Origin: Chitinophaga agri
GTDB lineage: Bacteria > Bacteroidota > Bacteroidia > Chitinophagales > Chitinophagaceae
DNA length: 64,000 nucleotides
Assembly (NCBI RefSeq): GCF_010093065.1
Contig: NZ_CP048113.1
Location: forward strand, 3,410,001 to 3,474,000
Direction: 5' to 3'
In this document: piece by piece, positions 63,790 through 64,000 of the stretch
Layout of the letters: every line of letters begins with the position of its first letter
Position numbering within the stretch: the first letter of the stretch is position 1
Notes under the pieces: generated by a model
What the model saw: the letters and a program-made list of their open reading frames with translations, nothing else
Database searches by the model: none
Told to the model about the DNA's origin: nothing
Made by a program: the position numbers and the translations under genes

Positions 63790-63899
63790 TGAATGATTGT
63801 TCACAGGTGATGATCTGTGAATGAGCAGCCTCCCCGGTCATAGCCTGTGCTCTTTTTCCGGCTGCCTTCACTGCTTATCGCCCGTGAACAACCATTCAT
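63790..63899 (+). promoter_or_regulatory. long imperfect hairpin in dinB leader
   Basis: Left arm 63790-63830 and right arm 63860-63899 pair over about 40 bp with several mismatches. The best blocks are TGAATGATTGTTCAC with GTGAACAACCATTCA and GCAGCC with GGCTGC. Lies between the predicted transcript start (about 63792) and the ATG at 63918. Confidence 0.6.
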
Positions 63900-63917
63900 A
63901 ACCATTACCAAACTTGT

Positions 63918-64000
63918 ATGATTTCTTTGCAACACAGGTCCATTGCTCATTTTGACATGGACAGCTTCTTCGTATCAGTGGAATGCAGGGATGATAACAG
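63918..64000 (+). CDS. dinB: DNA polymerase IV, Y family (3' truncated by window)
   Basis: Only the first 27 complete codons are present: MISLQHRSIAHFDMDSFFVS and onward. The IAHFDMDSFFVSVE core is the conserved N-terminal palm motif of DinB/UmuC-type translesion polymerases, with metal ligands Asp13 and the following residues. Gene continues beyond base 64000. Predicted to be controlled by the XRE-S24 repressor through the dyads just upstream. DinB versus another Y-family member cannot be settled from this fragment. Confidence 0.85.
   Translation, partial: MISLQHRSIAHFDMDSFFVSVECRDDN

Noticed and set aside
63790..63899. Insertion sequence ends
   Set aside because: The inverted repeat encloses only a 29-base loop, with no transposase and no flanking target duplication visible.

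Overview
The window looks like a chromosome segment of a Bacteroidota bacterium, most likely a Chitinophagaceae member close to Chitinophaga. The evidence is -7 promoter boxes of the TAnnTTTG type (for example before rpsT and guaA), starts that rarely have a strong Shine-Dalgarno sequence, a flexirubin/dialkylresorcinol-type pigment locus, secreted GH9, GH92 and GH88 enzymes, and several lipoproteins and secreted hypotheticals typical of the phylum. This placement is an inference from gene content. No rRNA or tRNA gene, CRISPR array, transposase or phage gene was seen.

Layout. 1-9 kb: the end of a GH9-polysaccharide deacetylase fusion, proBA, a GH92 alpha-mannosidase, two unrecognised small genes and a 758-base spacer with ordered repeats. 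9.1-11.3 kb: membrane protein, histidine kinase and NarL-type response regulator, overlapping one another. 11.3-25.9 kb: a uronate-catabolism region. It holds DUF2264, GH88, a LacI regulator, kduD, DUF4861, kduI, uxaA, an ExuT-like transporter, kdgA, kdgK, uxaC and uxaB. Unsaturated and saturated uronates both end at 2-keto-3-deoxygluconate, which KdgK and KdgA convert to pyruvate and glyceraldehyde 3-phosphate. Three copies of one 14-bp LacI-type operator sit before three of its transcription units. 26-36.8 kb: housekeeping genes (mnmA, an RsmB-like methyltransferase, odhA-odhB, rpsT) and an M14 carboxypeptidase. The rpsT-M14 spacer contains 11-bp-period arrays and a 68-bp palindrome. 36.9-45.7 kb: pigment lipid genes (DarA- and DarB-like enzymes, two ketosynthase-like proteins, an ACP, an ABC exporter pair and a BtrH-like protein). 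46-50.7 kb: a methyltransferase, a DUF2807 lipoprotein, guaA and a lipoprotein with a periplasmic-binding fold. 50.9-60.9 kb: a ligase-associated DNA repair set (exonuclease, ATP-dependent ligase, DEXH helicase, PdeM nuclease), split by four unrelated genes and followed by a histone-deacetylase-family gene. 61.2-64 kb: an XRE-S24 (LexA-like) repressor, two membrane proteins, and the first 27 codons of a dinB-type Y-family polymerase cut by the window edge.

The most interesting signal is at the right end. The promoter of the XRE-S24 repressor and the promoter of dinB each carry two copies of the dyad CTAA-N5-TTAG, 19-20 bp apart and overlapping or abutting the predicted -7 boxes. This suggests a LexA-like damage-response circuit with its own operator. 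The dinB leader also folds into a long imperfect hairpin. Three spacers (36.8, 43.2 and 50.8 kb) carry related inverted repeats with the core GGAATCAGGAATT, possibly a small non-coding repeat family.
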